Made by a program: the position numbers and the translations under genes. A model generated the notes under the pieces. That model did no database searches and was not told the origin of the DNA. It was given only the letters and a program-made list of their open reading frames with translations. This document shows, piece by piece, positions 33,352 through 42,850 of a DNA stretch of 64,000 nucleotides (the stretch's first letter is position 1; every line of letters begins with the position of its first letter). Source of the DNA: Haloarcula salina (lineage in GTDB: Archaea; Halobacteriota; Halobacteria; Halobacteriales; Haloarculaceae); assembly GCF_010119195.1 (NCBI RefSeq), contig NZ_WRXL01000005.1:1-64000 (forward strand), given 5' to 3'.

Positions 33352-34215
33352 TCACGCGATCCGGGAGCGGTACTCGGGGACGCCAGAGACGTCGAGGTCG
33401 GTGACGCGAAAGACGGCGCCGGCTCCCGGACCCTCGGCCTCCCGGTTTCCGCCGGCCAGAGCAGTCGTCAGGTACAAGTCGTCGTACTCGGACCCGCCGA
33501 ACGTCACCGACGACACCTTCCGCGCGGGCAGCGAGATCTCTGCGACGGGCTCTCCCTCCGGCGTGTACCGGACCACCCGCCCGCCGTTCCACCGGGCCGA
33601 CCACACGTGATTCTCCGCGTCGACTGTCAGTCCGTCAGGGATGCCGTCGTCGGGATCGGTTTCGCGGAACGTCCGGCGATTGGTGATCTCGCCGGTCGAC
33701 CGCTCGTACTCGTAGGCGTAGATGCGATGGGCTTCCGACTCGGTGAAGTAGAACGTCGACTGATCCCCGGTGAACCCCATCCCGTTTGGGATGTCCACCT
33801 GCTCGACGACCACCGTCACACTACCGTCTGGATCGACGCGATAGAGCGTCCCCAGCGAGTCCGCGCCGGGCATCGTCCCGCAGAACACCCGCCCCTCGGG
33901 GTCCGCGATGACGTCGTTGAACCGGGTGTCGGCGTCGATCTCCAGTACGACGTTGGTCGCGTCCGAACCCGGGACGTACCGCTCAACCGTTCGTTCTGTG
34001 AACAGGAGGAGCGCACCGTCGGATTCGAGCGTGTACCCGCCGATCGGTCCCGAAGGTTTCTCGTACGCGAGTTCGTGCTCGTCGGTCGCGGGGTCGTATC
34101 GGTGCAGTTCGCCGGCCGGGATGTCGACCCAGTAGAGTCGTTCCGCGGCGGGGTGCCACAGGGGCCCCTCGCCGGTGTGATGGTGCGTGTCGGCGACACG
34201 TTCGACTTGAACCAT
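33352..34215 (-). CDS. SMP-30/gluconolactonase-family sugar lactonase
   Basis: With the start at ATG 34215 the protein has 287 residues forming a six-bladed propeller. Family metal and active-site text is visible: TGEGPLWHPAAERLYWVDI with the Glu ligand, ADTRFNDVIADPEGRVFCGT with Asn and Asp, and DIPNGMGFTGDQSTFYF with Asn. Such enzymes open aldonolactones produced by sugar dehydrogenases. It could serve the glucose dehydrogenase encoded at 51808 or an arabinose or xylose route linked to the neighbouring GH43 enzyme. Confidence 0.88.
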   Translation of the reverse strand: MVQVERVADTHHHTGEGPLWHPAAERLYWVDIPAGELHRYDPATDEHELAYEKPSGPIGGYTLESDGALLLFTERTVERYVPGSDATNVVLEIDADTRFNDVIADPEGRVFCGTMPGADSLGTLYRVDPDGSVTVVVEQVDIPNGMGFTGDQSTFYFTESEAHRIYAYEYERSTGEITNRRTFRETDPDDGIPDGLTVDAENHVWSARWNGGRVVRYTPEGEPVAEISLPARKVSSVTFGGSEYDDLYLTTALAGGNREAEGPGAGAVFRVTDLDVSGVPEYRSRIA

Positions 34216-34638
34216 ATCTGGAAATTTATCGCCTGCTACTTCAGCGTAGTGATCGGTTCCACGCAACTGGAAAGCGAATCGGTTCGCTCCACCGACGTGG
34301 GTGAGACGTGGTACTGCGGTCGCTCACGCTCACAGGGCTCGAGACGCACAATGTGATCCGATCCATGCGGTAGCCACCAGACAGAGAATTTATTTCCAGG
34401 TTTGGCCAGATATAGGAGGTTTAGGACACTATCTAGACTCACATTCAACTATATGTCAAAGGGAAGTCGATATACGACATCATATATCCCATACGATATT
34501 TCTGACACGCTATTCGAATTCGAACGGGCTCGATTTCTCGATAGATACCGAGAACGGCGTACGTTGATCGGACGCCATCGATTGCCGAGAGGAACCGTCA
34601 GCGGAGGGGTCACGTCGTTCCGATGGGAGGGACGGCAG
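34216..34638. other. Intergenic region without a recognised gene
   Basis: The section lies between gyrB and the lactonase gene, both leftward. It is AT-rich from about 34380 to 34520 and supplies the lactonase promoter. The palindromic TTCGAATTCGAA occurs at about 34512-34523. Nothing resembling gyrA was found. Confidence 0.55.
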
Positions 34639-36573
34639 TCAGATATCGACCCACTCTGCCTCGGGGGAGTGCTCCTTGATGAACTCCTTGCGCGGTTCGA
34701 CGGCGTCCCCCATGAGCACGGTGAACATCTTGTCGGCGGCCGCGGCGTCCTCGATAGTGATTTGCTTGAGAATGCGGTTCTCCGGCTCCATCGTGGACTC
34801 CCAGAGCTGATCGGGGTTCATCTCACCGAGGCCCTTGAACCGCTGGACCTGAGTCGGGTTGCCGTCACAACGCTCCGCGACGATCTCGTCTCGTTCGGCC
34901 TCCGTCATCGCATCGTAAGTCTCACCGCGATACCGGATTCGGTAGAGCGGTGGCTGCGAGGCGTAGACGTACCCCGCCTCGATGAGCGGTTTCATGTGCC
35001 GGTAGAACAGCGTCAGCAGGAGCGTCCTGATGTGCGCCCCGTCCACATCGGCGTCGGTCATCAAGATGATCTTCTCGTAGCGGCAGTCGTCGGCGTCGAA
35101 CTCGTCGCCGATGGCGGTCCCGAGGGCGGTGATGAGATTTCGAATCTCGTCGTTTTCGAGAACGCGATCGAGCCGGTGTTTCTCGACGTTCAGAATCTTC
35201 CCCTTGATCGGAAGGACGGCCTGGAACTCGGGATTTCGGCCCTGCTTGGCGCTTCCACCGGCCGAATCCCCTTCCACTACGAACAGTTCGGCCCGGCCCG
35301 GGTCGTGCGTCTGGCAGTCCGCGAGTTTGCCGGGCAGCGCCGTCGAACGCAGCGCCGATTTGCGCCGCGTCAGCTTCTCGGCTTTCTCGGCGGCCGTTCG
35401 GGCCTTCGCGGCCTCGACAGCCTTCGAGATGATCGTCTCGGCGCTGTTTGGGTGCTCCTCGAAGAACGTCGACAGGCCGTCGTGCATCGCGGACTCGACG
35501 ACGCCGCGGACGTCGCTGTTGCCAAGCTTCGTCTTGGTCTGGCCCTCGAACTGCGGATCGGGATGTTTCACCGAGATGACGGCGGTGAGCCCCTCGCGGA
35601 TGTCCTCGCCCCGAAGCGTCCCGTCGATCGCCGACAACAGGTCGTTGTCGGTCGCGTAGTCGTTGACGACGCGGGTCAGCGCAGTCTTGAAGCCGGTGAG
35701 GTGCGTTCCGCCCTCTCGCGTGTCGATGTTGTTGGCGAAGGCGTGGATCGACGCCTGCACGTCGTCGGTCGCCTGCATCGCGACGGCGACCGAGAGGGGG
35801 CCGGCGTCGACTTCTTCCACTGTCTCGACGGTGATGACGTCCGGATGCAGCGGCGTCTTCCCCTCGTTGAGGTAGCGGACGAACTCGCGGAGACCGCCCT
35901 CGTACCCGAACGTCTCTTCGGTCCCGTCGCGCTCGTCTAGCAGGTCGATATGGACGCCGGCGTTCAGAAACGCGAGTTCCCGCAGTCGGCCGGCCAGCGT
36001 CGAGAACGAGAACGGCGCGTCGTCGAAGATGCCCCGATCGGGCCAGAGGCGAACCGCCGTCCCGGTGTCCGCATCTGGGTCGAGGGAGCCGACGCGTTCG
36101 GGCGGACTCACTGGCTCGCCGCGCTCGAATGCCTGCTGCCAGACCGCGCCGTCGCGTCGCACCGCTACTTCGAGACGCTCCGAGAGGGCGTTGACGACGC
36201 TCACCCCCACTCCGTGGAGACCGCCCGAGACCTGGTAGGATGAGTCGTCGAACTTACCGCCGGCGTGGAGTACGGTCATCACCACTTCCAGCGCGGAGCG
36301 GCCGTCCTCGTGGGCATCGACCGGAATCCCGCGGCCGTCATCACTGACCGACACGGAATCGTCGGGGTGGATGGTCACCGTAATCGTCTCGCAGTGGCCC
36401 GCGAGCGCCTCGTCGATGGCGTTGTCGATGACTTCGTAGACCATGTGGTGCAGGCCCGCCGCGTCCGTCGAGCCCACGTACATCGCCGGCCGTGTGCGGA
36501 CGGCTTCGAGGCCTTCGAGCGTCTGGATTGCCGTTGCATCGTAGTCGTCGGTGTCGTCGGTGTCGTCGGTCAT
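34639..36573 (-). CDS. gyrB: DNA gyrase subunit B, not adjacent to gyrA
   Basis: The start at ATG 36573 gives 644 residues, the length of haloarchaeal GyrB. The GHKL ATPase domain has ValAspAsn-type EVIDNAIDEAL, SDDGRGIP (about 77-84) and the ATP lid GGLHGVG (117-123). The transducer is followed by the TOPRIM domain (VVEGDSAGG, TDADVDG) and the tail RFKGLGEMN ... EWVDI. Asp79, Ser116 and the Arg pair near 140, the areas changed in novobiocin-resistant haloarchaeal gyrB, look wild-type. It normally pairs with GyrA to introduce negative supercoils, but neither flank contains gyrA: DUF3604 lies upstream and an SMP-30 lactonase downstream. Confidence 0.95.
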   Translation of the reverse strand: MTDDTDDTDDYDATAIQTLEGLEAVRTRPAMYVGSTDAAGLHHMVYEVIDNAIDEALAGHCETITVTIHPDDSVSVSDDGRGIPVDAHEDGRSALEVVMTVLHAGGKFDDSSYQVSGGLHGVGVSVVNALSERLEVAVRRDGAVWQQAFERGEPVSPPERVGSLDPDADTGTAVRLWPDRGIFDDAPFSFSTLAGRLRELAFLNAGVHIDLLDERDGTEETFGYEGGLREFVRYLNEGKTPLHPDVITVETVEEVDAGPLSVAVAMQATDDVQASIHAFANNIDTREGGTHLTGFKTALTRVVNDYATDNDLLSAIDGTLRGEDIREGLTAVISVKHPDPQFEGQTKTKLGNSDVRGVVESAMHDGLSTFFEEHPNSAETIISKAVEAAKARTAAEKAEKLTRRKSALRSTALPGKLADCQTHDPGRAELFVVEGDSAGGSAKQGRNPEFQAVLPIKGKILNVEKHRLDRVLENDEIRNLITALGTAIGDEFDADDCRYEKIILMTDADVDGAHIRTLLLTLFYRHMKPLIEAGYVYASQPPLYRIRYRGETYDAMTEAERDEIVAERCDGNPTQVQRFKGLGEMNPDQLWESTMEPENRILKQITIEDAAAADKMFTVLMGDAVEPRKEFIKEHSPEAEWVDI

Positions 36574-36690
36574 GTGAAATAACGGTCGAAATCGCGCGGA
36601 AGAAGGTCTCCCAGCGGGCGTCAGAGGCGTATCGCCCGGGAGAGTGGTCGGCCGCATCCGATCCGTGGGATGGGCGGTGCCGTGCGGGTC

Positions 36691-38904
36691 TTACCGGACG
36701 AAGACCGGGGAACTCCAGGCCATGTCGCCGTCCTCCTGCACCGTTCGGACGTAGTAGGCGTGGTCTTCGCCGTCGTCTGCGTCGAGGTCGAACGACACCT
36801 CGACGTCCTTCGCGGTCGCCTCGCCCACGTAGCGGAAGGCGAGCTGTTGTTCGAGTTCGCCGGCCTCCTCGACCATGCCGTCCTCGATCTCGCCGAGTTC
36901 CCAGGACTCGCTGAGGAACGGGGTCCGGAAAGAGAGTTCCGTGTCGTCTGGCGCGTCGAGGTCGAGCTTGACGCCCTGGTAGTTCCCGGAGATCGTCGAG
37001 TCCCACTCGATGGTGGTGTCGGTCATCGACGTGATGCCCTGTTCGGGGTTGTGGAAGCCGAACCCGACGGCGTCCTCGATCTCGCCCTTGTCGAGGGTCA
37101 GGCCGCCGTTGGCGTCCTGGACCTTGTGACGGTGCTTCGAGCGCGCGCCGCTCCAAGTCAGTTCGAGATACTCGTCGCTGTCGGTGAGGTTGACGCTCTC
37201 GATCTTCTCGGACCCGTCGAAGAGGTCGATTCGCTTCACGGGCTCGGTCCCGTTGACGGTCACGTCGAAGGTCACGTCGCCGTCGACGCTGATCTTCTCG
37301 CCCATGTTCGCGCCGTCGAGGTCGACGGAAAGCAGGGTCCGCTCGCCGGTCGTGCCGTAGCACCGCCGGCTCTGCATGGCCTCCCAGAGGCCGTCACGGG
37401 TCAGTTCATCGACGCTGGCTGCCATGATGCCGCCAGTGATGTTGAAGTCGGCGGCCTGGAGGCTGGCGGTGTCGTCGGGCTCGTAGTGGTTGGTCGGCTG
37501 GGACGCGCCGAGTCGCCCGGTGTGGTCGTCGCTGCCCGCGATGAATCCGCACTCGTACCCGCGGTCGAGGGCCTCGTGCGCGAACCACTCGAAGACCCCC
37601 CAGAAGGACGTGATCTCGATGAACGGCGTCAGGTCGTAGTCGACCTCGTCCTCGTCGCGGAGGCGGGCCGGACGGCCGCCCTGATGCGGGATGATCATCA
37701 CGTCGTCCCGCCCCTCGTAGGTCGCGTACATGTCCTCGATCTTGGGCGTCCCTTTGTGCTTGTCGAAGCCCTCGGCGGACTGCCAGCCGCAGCTTCGCAG
37801 CAGCGGCTCGTCGTCGTTCTTGTAGTAGACGTTGTTGTCGCCGCCGTTGACGGTGTTGGTCGACCACTCGTTACAGAGGAGCGTGACGAACTCGCCGGGC
37901 TCGTGGAACTTCTTGATGCCGTCCTGAACGTCCTCCCAGTAGTCATCGGTGACCTGGAAGTCGTTGGCCGCGTGCGAGGCGAAATCGATCAGCGCCTCGT
38001 CTCTGGCGAACTCGAAGTACTCGTCGATGGTGCCGGTCCCGACCGTCTTCCCGGACTGGCCGTGGATGTCGCCCCAGTGGATGTCGTACTCCTTGTCGCC
38101 GCCGACGACGATGGGGTTCGACGTTGCCTCCCAGTCGCGATCCGTGTCCTCGATCGTGACGCGGTGGACCCCTTCCTCGCCGAATGTGACGGGGATGTGC
38201 TCGACCGGATCGTCGGCCACGAAGGTGAGCGTCTCCTCGCCGCCGTTCTTGATGGAGAGCGTCCCGTCGTAGTCGTTGGCCGTGTTGTACCAGTAATCGA
38301 GTACGCGCACGACGATTTCGGTCTCCTCACCGGGCTCGACTGTCGAGGGGGCGATGGCCTGGAGCCGCGCGGGCTCGCCCGCGACGATCTGATAGTCGAG
38401 TTCGTCGAGCAGGAGGAAATCGCCCGTCCCGAGCATGTCCACGAAGAAGTGGAACTCGAAGGCGGTCTCGGGGAACGACTGGACCTGGTGGCCCATGCTC
38501 CCTTCGCTCGTGTCGCCGAAGGTGATCGTGATCGTCTCGCCGGGCTCGGTGTAGCCGTCGTGGATGTCGACGACGACGTTGTCGTTCCACGGTTTCTTCG
38601 TCAGGTAGCGGCGGTCGAATCGACCCTCGACGGTTGCGTCACCGCTGGTCTCGACGCTAGCGTAGTTGTCAGCGCTCGGGTCCTCGAACTGCGGGCGCTG
38701 CCAGTCGCTGGTCTGGTTGGTCGCAATCTTCAGTTTCGCGCCGTCGTCGAGGCCCAGCTCGCCGACCGTGTACTCGATCTCCCACGTGTCGTACGCGCCG
38801 GCCGTTACCTGCTCTTCGGAGATCGACACCGTGCCGTAATACTCGTCGATCTCTTCCTGAGTCGTTCCCTCGCTCGCGATCTCTTTCTGGATATTTCCGC
38901 TCAT
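36691..38904 (-). CDS. DUF3604 family (PHP-like metal-dependent) protein
   Basis: The start at ATG 38904 gives 737 residues. After a beta-rich N-terminal half (PGETITITFGD, EPGEETEIVVRVLDYWY) comes YDIHWGDIHGQSG, the metal-binding His pair of DUF3604/PHP phosphoesterases, then ALIDFASHA, VTLLCNEWS, IIPHQGG and FIAGSDDHTGRLG, matching the remaining ligands. No signal peptide is visible. Members are predicted metal-dependent hydrolases, none of which I can assign firmly. It stands alone, 117 bases upstream of gyrB on the same strand and divergent from the ABC operon at 39214. Confidence 0.82.
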   Translation of the reverse strand: MSGNIQKEIASEGTTQEEIDEYYGTVSISEEQVTAGAYDTWEIEYTVGELGLDDGAKLKIATNQTSDWQRPQFEDPSADNYASVETSGDATVEGRFDRRYLTKKPWNDNVVVDIHDGYTEPGETITITFGDTSEGSMGHQVQSFPETAFEFHFFVDMLGTGDFLLLDELDYQIVAGEPARLQAIAPSTVEPGEETEIVVRVLDYWYNTANDYDGTLSIKNGGEETLTFVADDPVEHIPVTFGEEGVHRVTIEDTDRDWEATSNPIVVGGDKEYDIHWGDIHGQSGKTVGTGTIDEYFEFARDEALIDFASHAANDFQVTDDYWEDVQDGIKKFHEPGEFVTLLCNEWSTNTVNGGDNNVYYKNDDEPLLRSCGWQSAEGFDKHKGTPKIEDMYATYEGRDDVMIIPHQGGRPARLRDEDEVDYDLTPFIEITSFWGVFEWFAHEALDRGYECGFIAGSDDHTGRLGASQPTNHYEPDDTASLQAADFNITGGIMAASVDELTRDGLWEAMQSRRCYGTTGERTLLSVDLDGANMGEKISVDGDVTFDVTVNGTEPVKRIDLFDGSEKIESVNLTDSDEYLELTWSGARSKHRHKVQDANGGLTLDKGEIEDAVGFGFHNPEQGITSMTDTTIEWDSTISGNYQGVKLDLDAPDDTELSFRTPFLSESWELGEIEDGMVEEAGELEQQLAFRYVGEATAKDVEVSFDLDADDGEDHAYYVRTVQEDGDMAWSSPVFVR

Positions 38905-39213
38905 TGGTTGTCGTGGGTGCGTGCGAGCGTCGCCCGCTCGCCGACACCACATTCGATTCGTTTCCGGGTTAAAAATCTGCCGTAGAAGGTTGTGATATTA
39001 AACTATTTTACTCGAATTTCCGCCAAAATACAGTAGTATACCGTAAGAGAGGGTACATATTTGAACTTCTAGGAGATATTATAATATGTATATATGTTTG
39101 AACATGCATTTGCAAGTTCGAACTTTATTTGCCGTGATATACCACTTTCTGCGATAAAATGTTAATAATACAGAAATTTCTTATGAGGGGATTGTCTCGA
39201 TTGAGTCGTTCGG
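38905..39213. promoter_or_regulatory. AT-rich divergent promoter region with repeated TTGAAC/TTCGAAC elements
   Basis: This 309-base gap is strikingly AT-rich. TTGAAC occurs at 39061-39066 and 39098-39103, and the perfect palindrome AAGTTCGAACTT lies at 39114-39125. All three lie upstream of the ABC operon start at 39214, so they may be binding sites for its regulator. No gene is present. Confidence 0.4.
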
Positions 39214-40386
39214 ATGAACCCAGAGAACAATGCACAAGCGAAGCGCGGTGACAATGGAACCGATTACACGGGAACGGACGGAGAGACGACGACTCCGTCG
39301 CGACGGCGGTTCCTCGAGGGGGCGGTCGGTGCCGGTGCGCTCGGGCTCCTCGCGGGATGTAGCGGCGGGAGTGCGGGCAGCAGCACGACGACGATCACCA
39401 TCGGGTATCAGCCGTTCGGCACGCCGTACTGGTCCGAGCTCGTCGTGAAACACGGTGAGCTCGTCGAGAAGTACACCGAGCCGCTGGACGGGGACTACGA
39501 GGTCGAGTGGCAGTCCGCGCTCCAGGGTTCGGTCATCGGTAACCGGATGATCGCCGGCAAGAACCAGGCCGGATACAACGGCGACATGCCGACCATCCTC
39601 GCGCTAGCCAACACCGACAAGCCGATCAACATGATCGGTCTCTCCGGCTGGTCGTGGGGCCAACAGTGTAACGTCGTCATCACTCCAAAAGATTCGGACA
39701 TTTCGGGGCCGAAGGACCTCGACGGCGCTGACGTTGGTGCCACCACGGGCGCGTGCTCACACCGGTTTCTCCTCTCGCTGCAGGAGTACGAGAACATCTC
39801 GGTCAACCTCGTCGATCAAGACGTCAACACGATTCTCGCCAACATCGGCTCGGGCGAACTCGACGCCGGCGTGATGTGGGAACCGAACCCGACGATGGGC
39901 GTCGTTCAGCAGGACGTCGCCGACTGGGTCGTCACGGGCGCGCCGTACGACGACCCCGACATCGGTGCCCTGACGATGAACGACTCTTTCATGACGGAGA
40001 ACCGCGAGGCGGCGCTGGCGATCATGAAGGCCGAGCTCGAGGCCAAGCACATCATGAAGACCGACCCCGAGCGCACCATCGAACTCATCAATCAGGAGGA
40101 GGACCTCGCGGATTACGAACCGGCAACCATCGAAGCGTCGCTGTTCGAGCCCATCGACATCAACCCCGACACGCCGAAGATGCAGTTCGCGACGGACCTC
40201 CGGAAGATCGAACCGGCCCGCGAGCTCCTCGAAGAGACCGCCCCGGCCTTCCTCCTCGAACAGGGCGCGATCGACCAGCTCCCGACCGAGGAGCGCTACA
40301 GCTTCGGCCTGCTCGACGAGGCCGCGAGCGCCCTGGAATCCGAGGTCGAGTGGAGCCCCTACGACGACGAGGTGAGCGCTGAATGA
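39214..40386 (+). CDS. ABC transporter substrate-binding lipoprotein (nitrate/sulfonate-type)
   Basis: The 390-residue protein has the Tat motif SRRRFLEG, the lipobox LAGC at about residue 49, and a type 2 binding fold: TITIGYQPFGTPYWSEL, NQAGYNGDMPTILALAN, LDGADVGATTGACSHRF and GSGELDAGVMWEPNP. This is the arrangement of NMT1/SsuA-like proteins that bind small organic or inorganic anions or pyrimidines. It heads a five-gene operon whose next gene overlaps by four bases. The ligand is unknown; the extra Cys residues in the binding cleft segment are unusual. Confidence 0.86.
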   Translation: MNPENNAQAKRGDNGTDYTGTDGETTTPSRRRFLEGAVGAGALGLLAGCSGGSAGSSTTTITIGYQPFGTPYWSELVVKHGELVEKYTEPLDGDYEVEWQSALQGSVIGNRMIAGKNQAGYNGDMPTILALANTDKPINMIGLSGWSWGQQCNVVITPKDSDISGPKDLDGADVGATTGACSHRFLLSLQEYENISVNLVDQDVNTILANIGSGELDAGVMWEPNPTMGVVQQDVADWVVTGAPYDDPDIGALTMNDSFMTENREAALAIMKAELEAKHIMKTDPERTIELINQEEDLADYEPATIEASLFEPIDINPDTPKMQFATDLRKIEPARELLEETAPAFLLEQGAIDQLPTEERYSFGLLDEAASALESEVEWSPYDDEVSAE

Positions 40387-41222
40387 GCGCGGTCACCAGA
40401 GTAGAGGCGTATCTCGCCTCCGTCCAACGACAGGTCGGCGCGATCCCGAGGCCGCCCCGCTACGTGCTCAAGGCCGTCTCGATCGCGGGCTTTCTGGCGG
40501 TCTGGTGGCTCTTCGTCCGCGTGGGCGTTCTCGGATTCGCCCTCATCACGACGCCGCCCGAAGCGGCCGGGGCGCTGATGGGCTACCTGCTCGGCGAGCC
40601 GATGACCAACGGCGGCTACTCGCTGTACTACCACTCCTACCACACGATTTACCGGGTCGGCCTCGGCGTCGGCTTGGCGGTCGCGACAGCTGTCCCGACG
40701 GGACTCCTCATCGGCTGGAGCGACTGGTGGGAACGGTACGTCGCGCCCGCCTTCGAACTGCTCCGGCCCATTCCACCCGTGGCCTGGGTCCCGATAGCGC
40801 TCGTCGCGTTCTCGACGAACCTGCTCAGTATCGTCTGGGTGGTGTTCGTCAGCGCGTTCTTCCCGGTGTTGCTCAACACCGCTGACGGCGTCCGCAGCAT
40901 CGAGACGGAGTACGTCAGGGCCGTCCAGAGCCTCGGCGGGAGCCAGTGGGACCTGTTTCGGCACGTCATCATCCCCGCGTCGGTCCCCTCGATAGCGACG
41001 GGCATCATGCTCGGCGTCGGAATCGGCTGGATCGCCGTCGTCGCCGCCGAGATGATCTCCGGGAACTTCGGGGTCGGCTACATCACCTATCAGGCCTACC
41101 GACTGATGCAGACCGAGACTGTCGTCGTCGGCATCATCGTCCTCGGGTCCTACGGGGCGCTCTCGAGCTACGCCGTCTCCCGGGTCGGGTCCCGCCTGAC
41201 TGCATGGAAAGACCGTGAGTAG
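40383..41222 (+). CDS. ABC transporter permease, first of two in the operon
   Basis: The 279-residue protein has six spans, the LLRPIPPVAWVPIALVAFS segment and the coupling loop VRAVQSLGGSQWDLFRHVII of SsuC/TauC-type permeases. It overlaps the binding-protein gene by four bases. The operon has a second, different permease after the ATPase, so the channel is probably a heterodimer, uncommon in this family where one permease usually forms a homodimer. Confidence 0.88.
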   Translation: MSAVTRVEAYLASVQRQVGAIPRPPRYVLKAVSIAGFLAVWWLFVRVGVLGFALITTPPEAAGALMGYLLGEPMTNGGYSLYYHSYHTIYRVGLGVGLAVATAVPTGLLIGWSDWWERYVAPAFELLRPIPPVAWVPIALVAFSTNLLSIVWVVFVSAFFPVLLNTADGVRSIETEYVRAVQSLGGSQWDLFRHVIIPASVPSIATGIMLGVGIGWIAVVAAEMISGNFGVGYITYQAYRLMQTETVVVGIIVLGSYGALSSYAVSRVGSRLTAWKDRE

Positions 41223-41252
41223 ACTGACCGCAGCCCCACGTTACCACCCACA

Positions 41253-42071
41253 ATGACCGACAACACGCAGATCGCACCGAACGAGACCGACGCAGCGACC
41301 GAGCGGGACGGCTCTATCCACGTCGAGTCCGTCTCCAAGGTGTACGACCCGGACGGCGAACACGTCGTCGCGGTCGACGACGTAACGCTCCACATCGACG
41401 CGGGCGAGTTCGTCACCGTTCTCGGACCGTCAGGCTGCGGGAAGAGCACGCTGCTCGAATGTATCGCCGGCTTCACCGACCCGACGAGTGGAAACGTCTA
41501 CGTCGACGGAGAGATCATCGACGGCCCGTCGGCCGAGCGGGGCGTCGTCTTCCAGTCGAACCGCCTCCTCCCGTGGATGACTATCGAAGAAAACGTCGAC
41601 ATCGGCCCCAAGATGCGGGGCGCGGTCGAGGACGGCCGCGCCAGTCAGTTGCTCGAACGCATGGGGCTCGAGGGCACCGAGAACGCCTACCCCTCGGAGC
41701 TCTCCGGCGGGATGCAACAGCGAGCCGAAATCGCCCGGCTGCTCGCTAACGACCCCGACATCATGCTGATGGACGAGCCCTTCAGCGCGCTGGACGCGCT
41801 GACGAAGGAGATGCTCCAGGAGATGCTACTCGAAGTCTGGGACGACGACAACCGGACGGTCCTGTTCATCACCCACGACGTCGAGGAAGCGCTGTTCCTC
41901 GCAGACCGGGTGCTCGTGATGACGGCCGGCCCGGGAAGGGTCAAAGAGATCGTCGACGTCGACCTGGAGCGGCCACGGGACCTCTCGATGACGACCACTG
42001 AGGAGTTCACCGCGCTCAAGGACCGCGTGCTCCATCTCATCCACGAGGAGGCGCGGGAGGCCATGGAATGA
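41253..42071 (+). CDS. ABC transporter ATP-binding protein (nitrate/sulfonate-type)
   Basis: The 272-residue protein has Walker A GPSGCGKST, Q-loop VVFQSNRLLPWMTI, signature LSGGMQQR, Walker B IMLMDEPFSALDAL and the switch His in FITHDVEEAL. The first about 20 residues are a polar extension. It lies between the two permease genes and overlaps the second by four bases. A single ATPase gene for two permeases implies an ATPase homodimer on a heterodimeric channel. Confidence 0.9.
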   Translation: MTDNTQIAPNETDAATERDGSIHVESVSKVYDPDGEHVVAVDDVTLHIDAGEFVTVLGPSGCGKSTLLECIAGFTDPTSGNVYVDGEIIDGPSAERGVVFQSNRLLPWMTIEENVDIGPKMRGAVEDGRASQLLERMGLEGTENAYPSELSGGMQQRAEIARLLANDPDIMLMDEPFSALDALTKEMLQEMLLEVWDDDNRTVLFITHDVEEALFLADRVLVMTAGPGRVKEIVDVDLERPRDLSMTTTEEFTALKDRVLHLIHEEAREAME

Positions 42072-42850
42072 GCACCGCGACGGCCATCGAACGACGGCTG
42101 CCGAGCCTCTTCGAGGTCAGTCGCCGGCTCGTGTCGCTGGCCGGCTTGGTACTCGTCTGGACCGCGATATCGAGTGTTGGCCTCATCGGGGGACTTCCCG
42201 GACCGGTCGCCGCGCTCACGGCCCTGGTGGCGTTGCTCGGCAACCCGATCATTCACGAGTCGGTCAGCATCAGCCTCCTCCACATCCTCGGCTCGTTCGT
42301 CATTGCGGCGGTCATCGGCGTCCCCCTGGGACTGCTCATCGGCTGGAAGACCGTCGTCCACGACCTGGTGTTCCCGTCGCTGGAGATTCTCCGGCCGGTC
42401 CCGCCGATCGCCTGGATTCCCCTGACGATCCTCGTCCTGCCCTCGATGCGGTCGAGTATCATGTTCATCACCTTCCTCGGGGCCTTCTTCCCCATCCTCC
42501 TGAACACCATCCAGGGCGTCCACGACATCGAGCCCGACTACGTCAGGGCGATCGAGTCGCTGGGCGGGACCTCGACTGACGTCTTCCGGAATGTTATCTA
42601 TCCCGGCGCACTCCCGTCGATCCACACGGGACTAGTGATTGGCATGGGGCTCGCGTGGGTGAACCTCGTCGCCGCCGAGATGGTGGCTGACGAAGGCATC
42701 GGCCGGTTCGTCTGGGTATCGTACACGAGCGGTAACTTCGAGAACATCGTCGCGTCCGTCATCCTCATCGGCGCGCTGGGCTACGCCAGCTCGGAAGTGA
42801 TCCGCTTCGTCGGACGGTGGCAACTCTCGTGGACCCAGCTCGATGACTGA
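42068..42850 (+). CDS. ABC transporter permease, second of two in the operon
   Basis: The 260-residue protein has six spans and the same landmarks as the first permease (LRPVPPIAWIPLTILVLP, VRAIESLGGTSTDVFRNVIY) but differs clearly in sequence. Similar length and coupling loops suggest ancient duplication. It overlaps the ATPase gene by four bases and the next small gene by eight, so all are translationally coupled. Confidence 0.88.
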   Translation: MSTATAIERRLPSLFEVSRRLVSLAGLVLVWTAISSVGLIGGLPGPVAALTALVALLGNPIIHESVSISLLHILGSFVIAAVIGVPLGLLIGWKTVVHDLVFPSLEILRPVPPIAWIPLTILVLPSMRSSIMFITFLGAFFPILLNTIQGVHDIEPDYVRAIESLGGTSTDVFRNVIYPGALPSIHTGLVIGMGLAWVNLVAAEMVADEGIGRFVWVSYTSGNFENIVASVILIGALGYASSEVIRFVGRWQLSWTQLDD

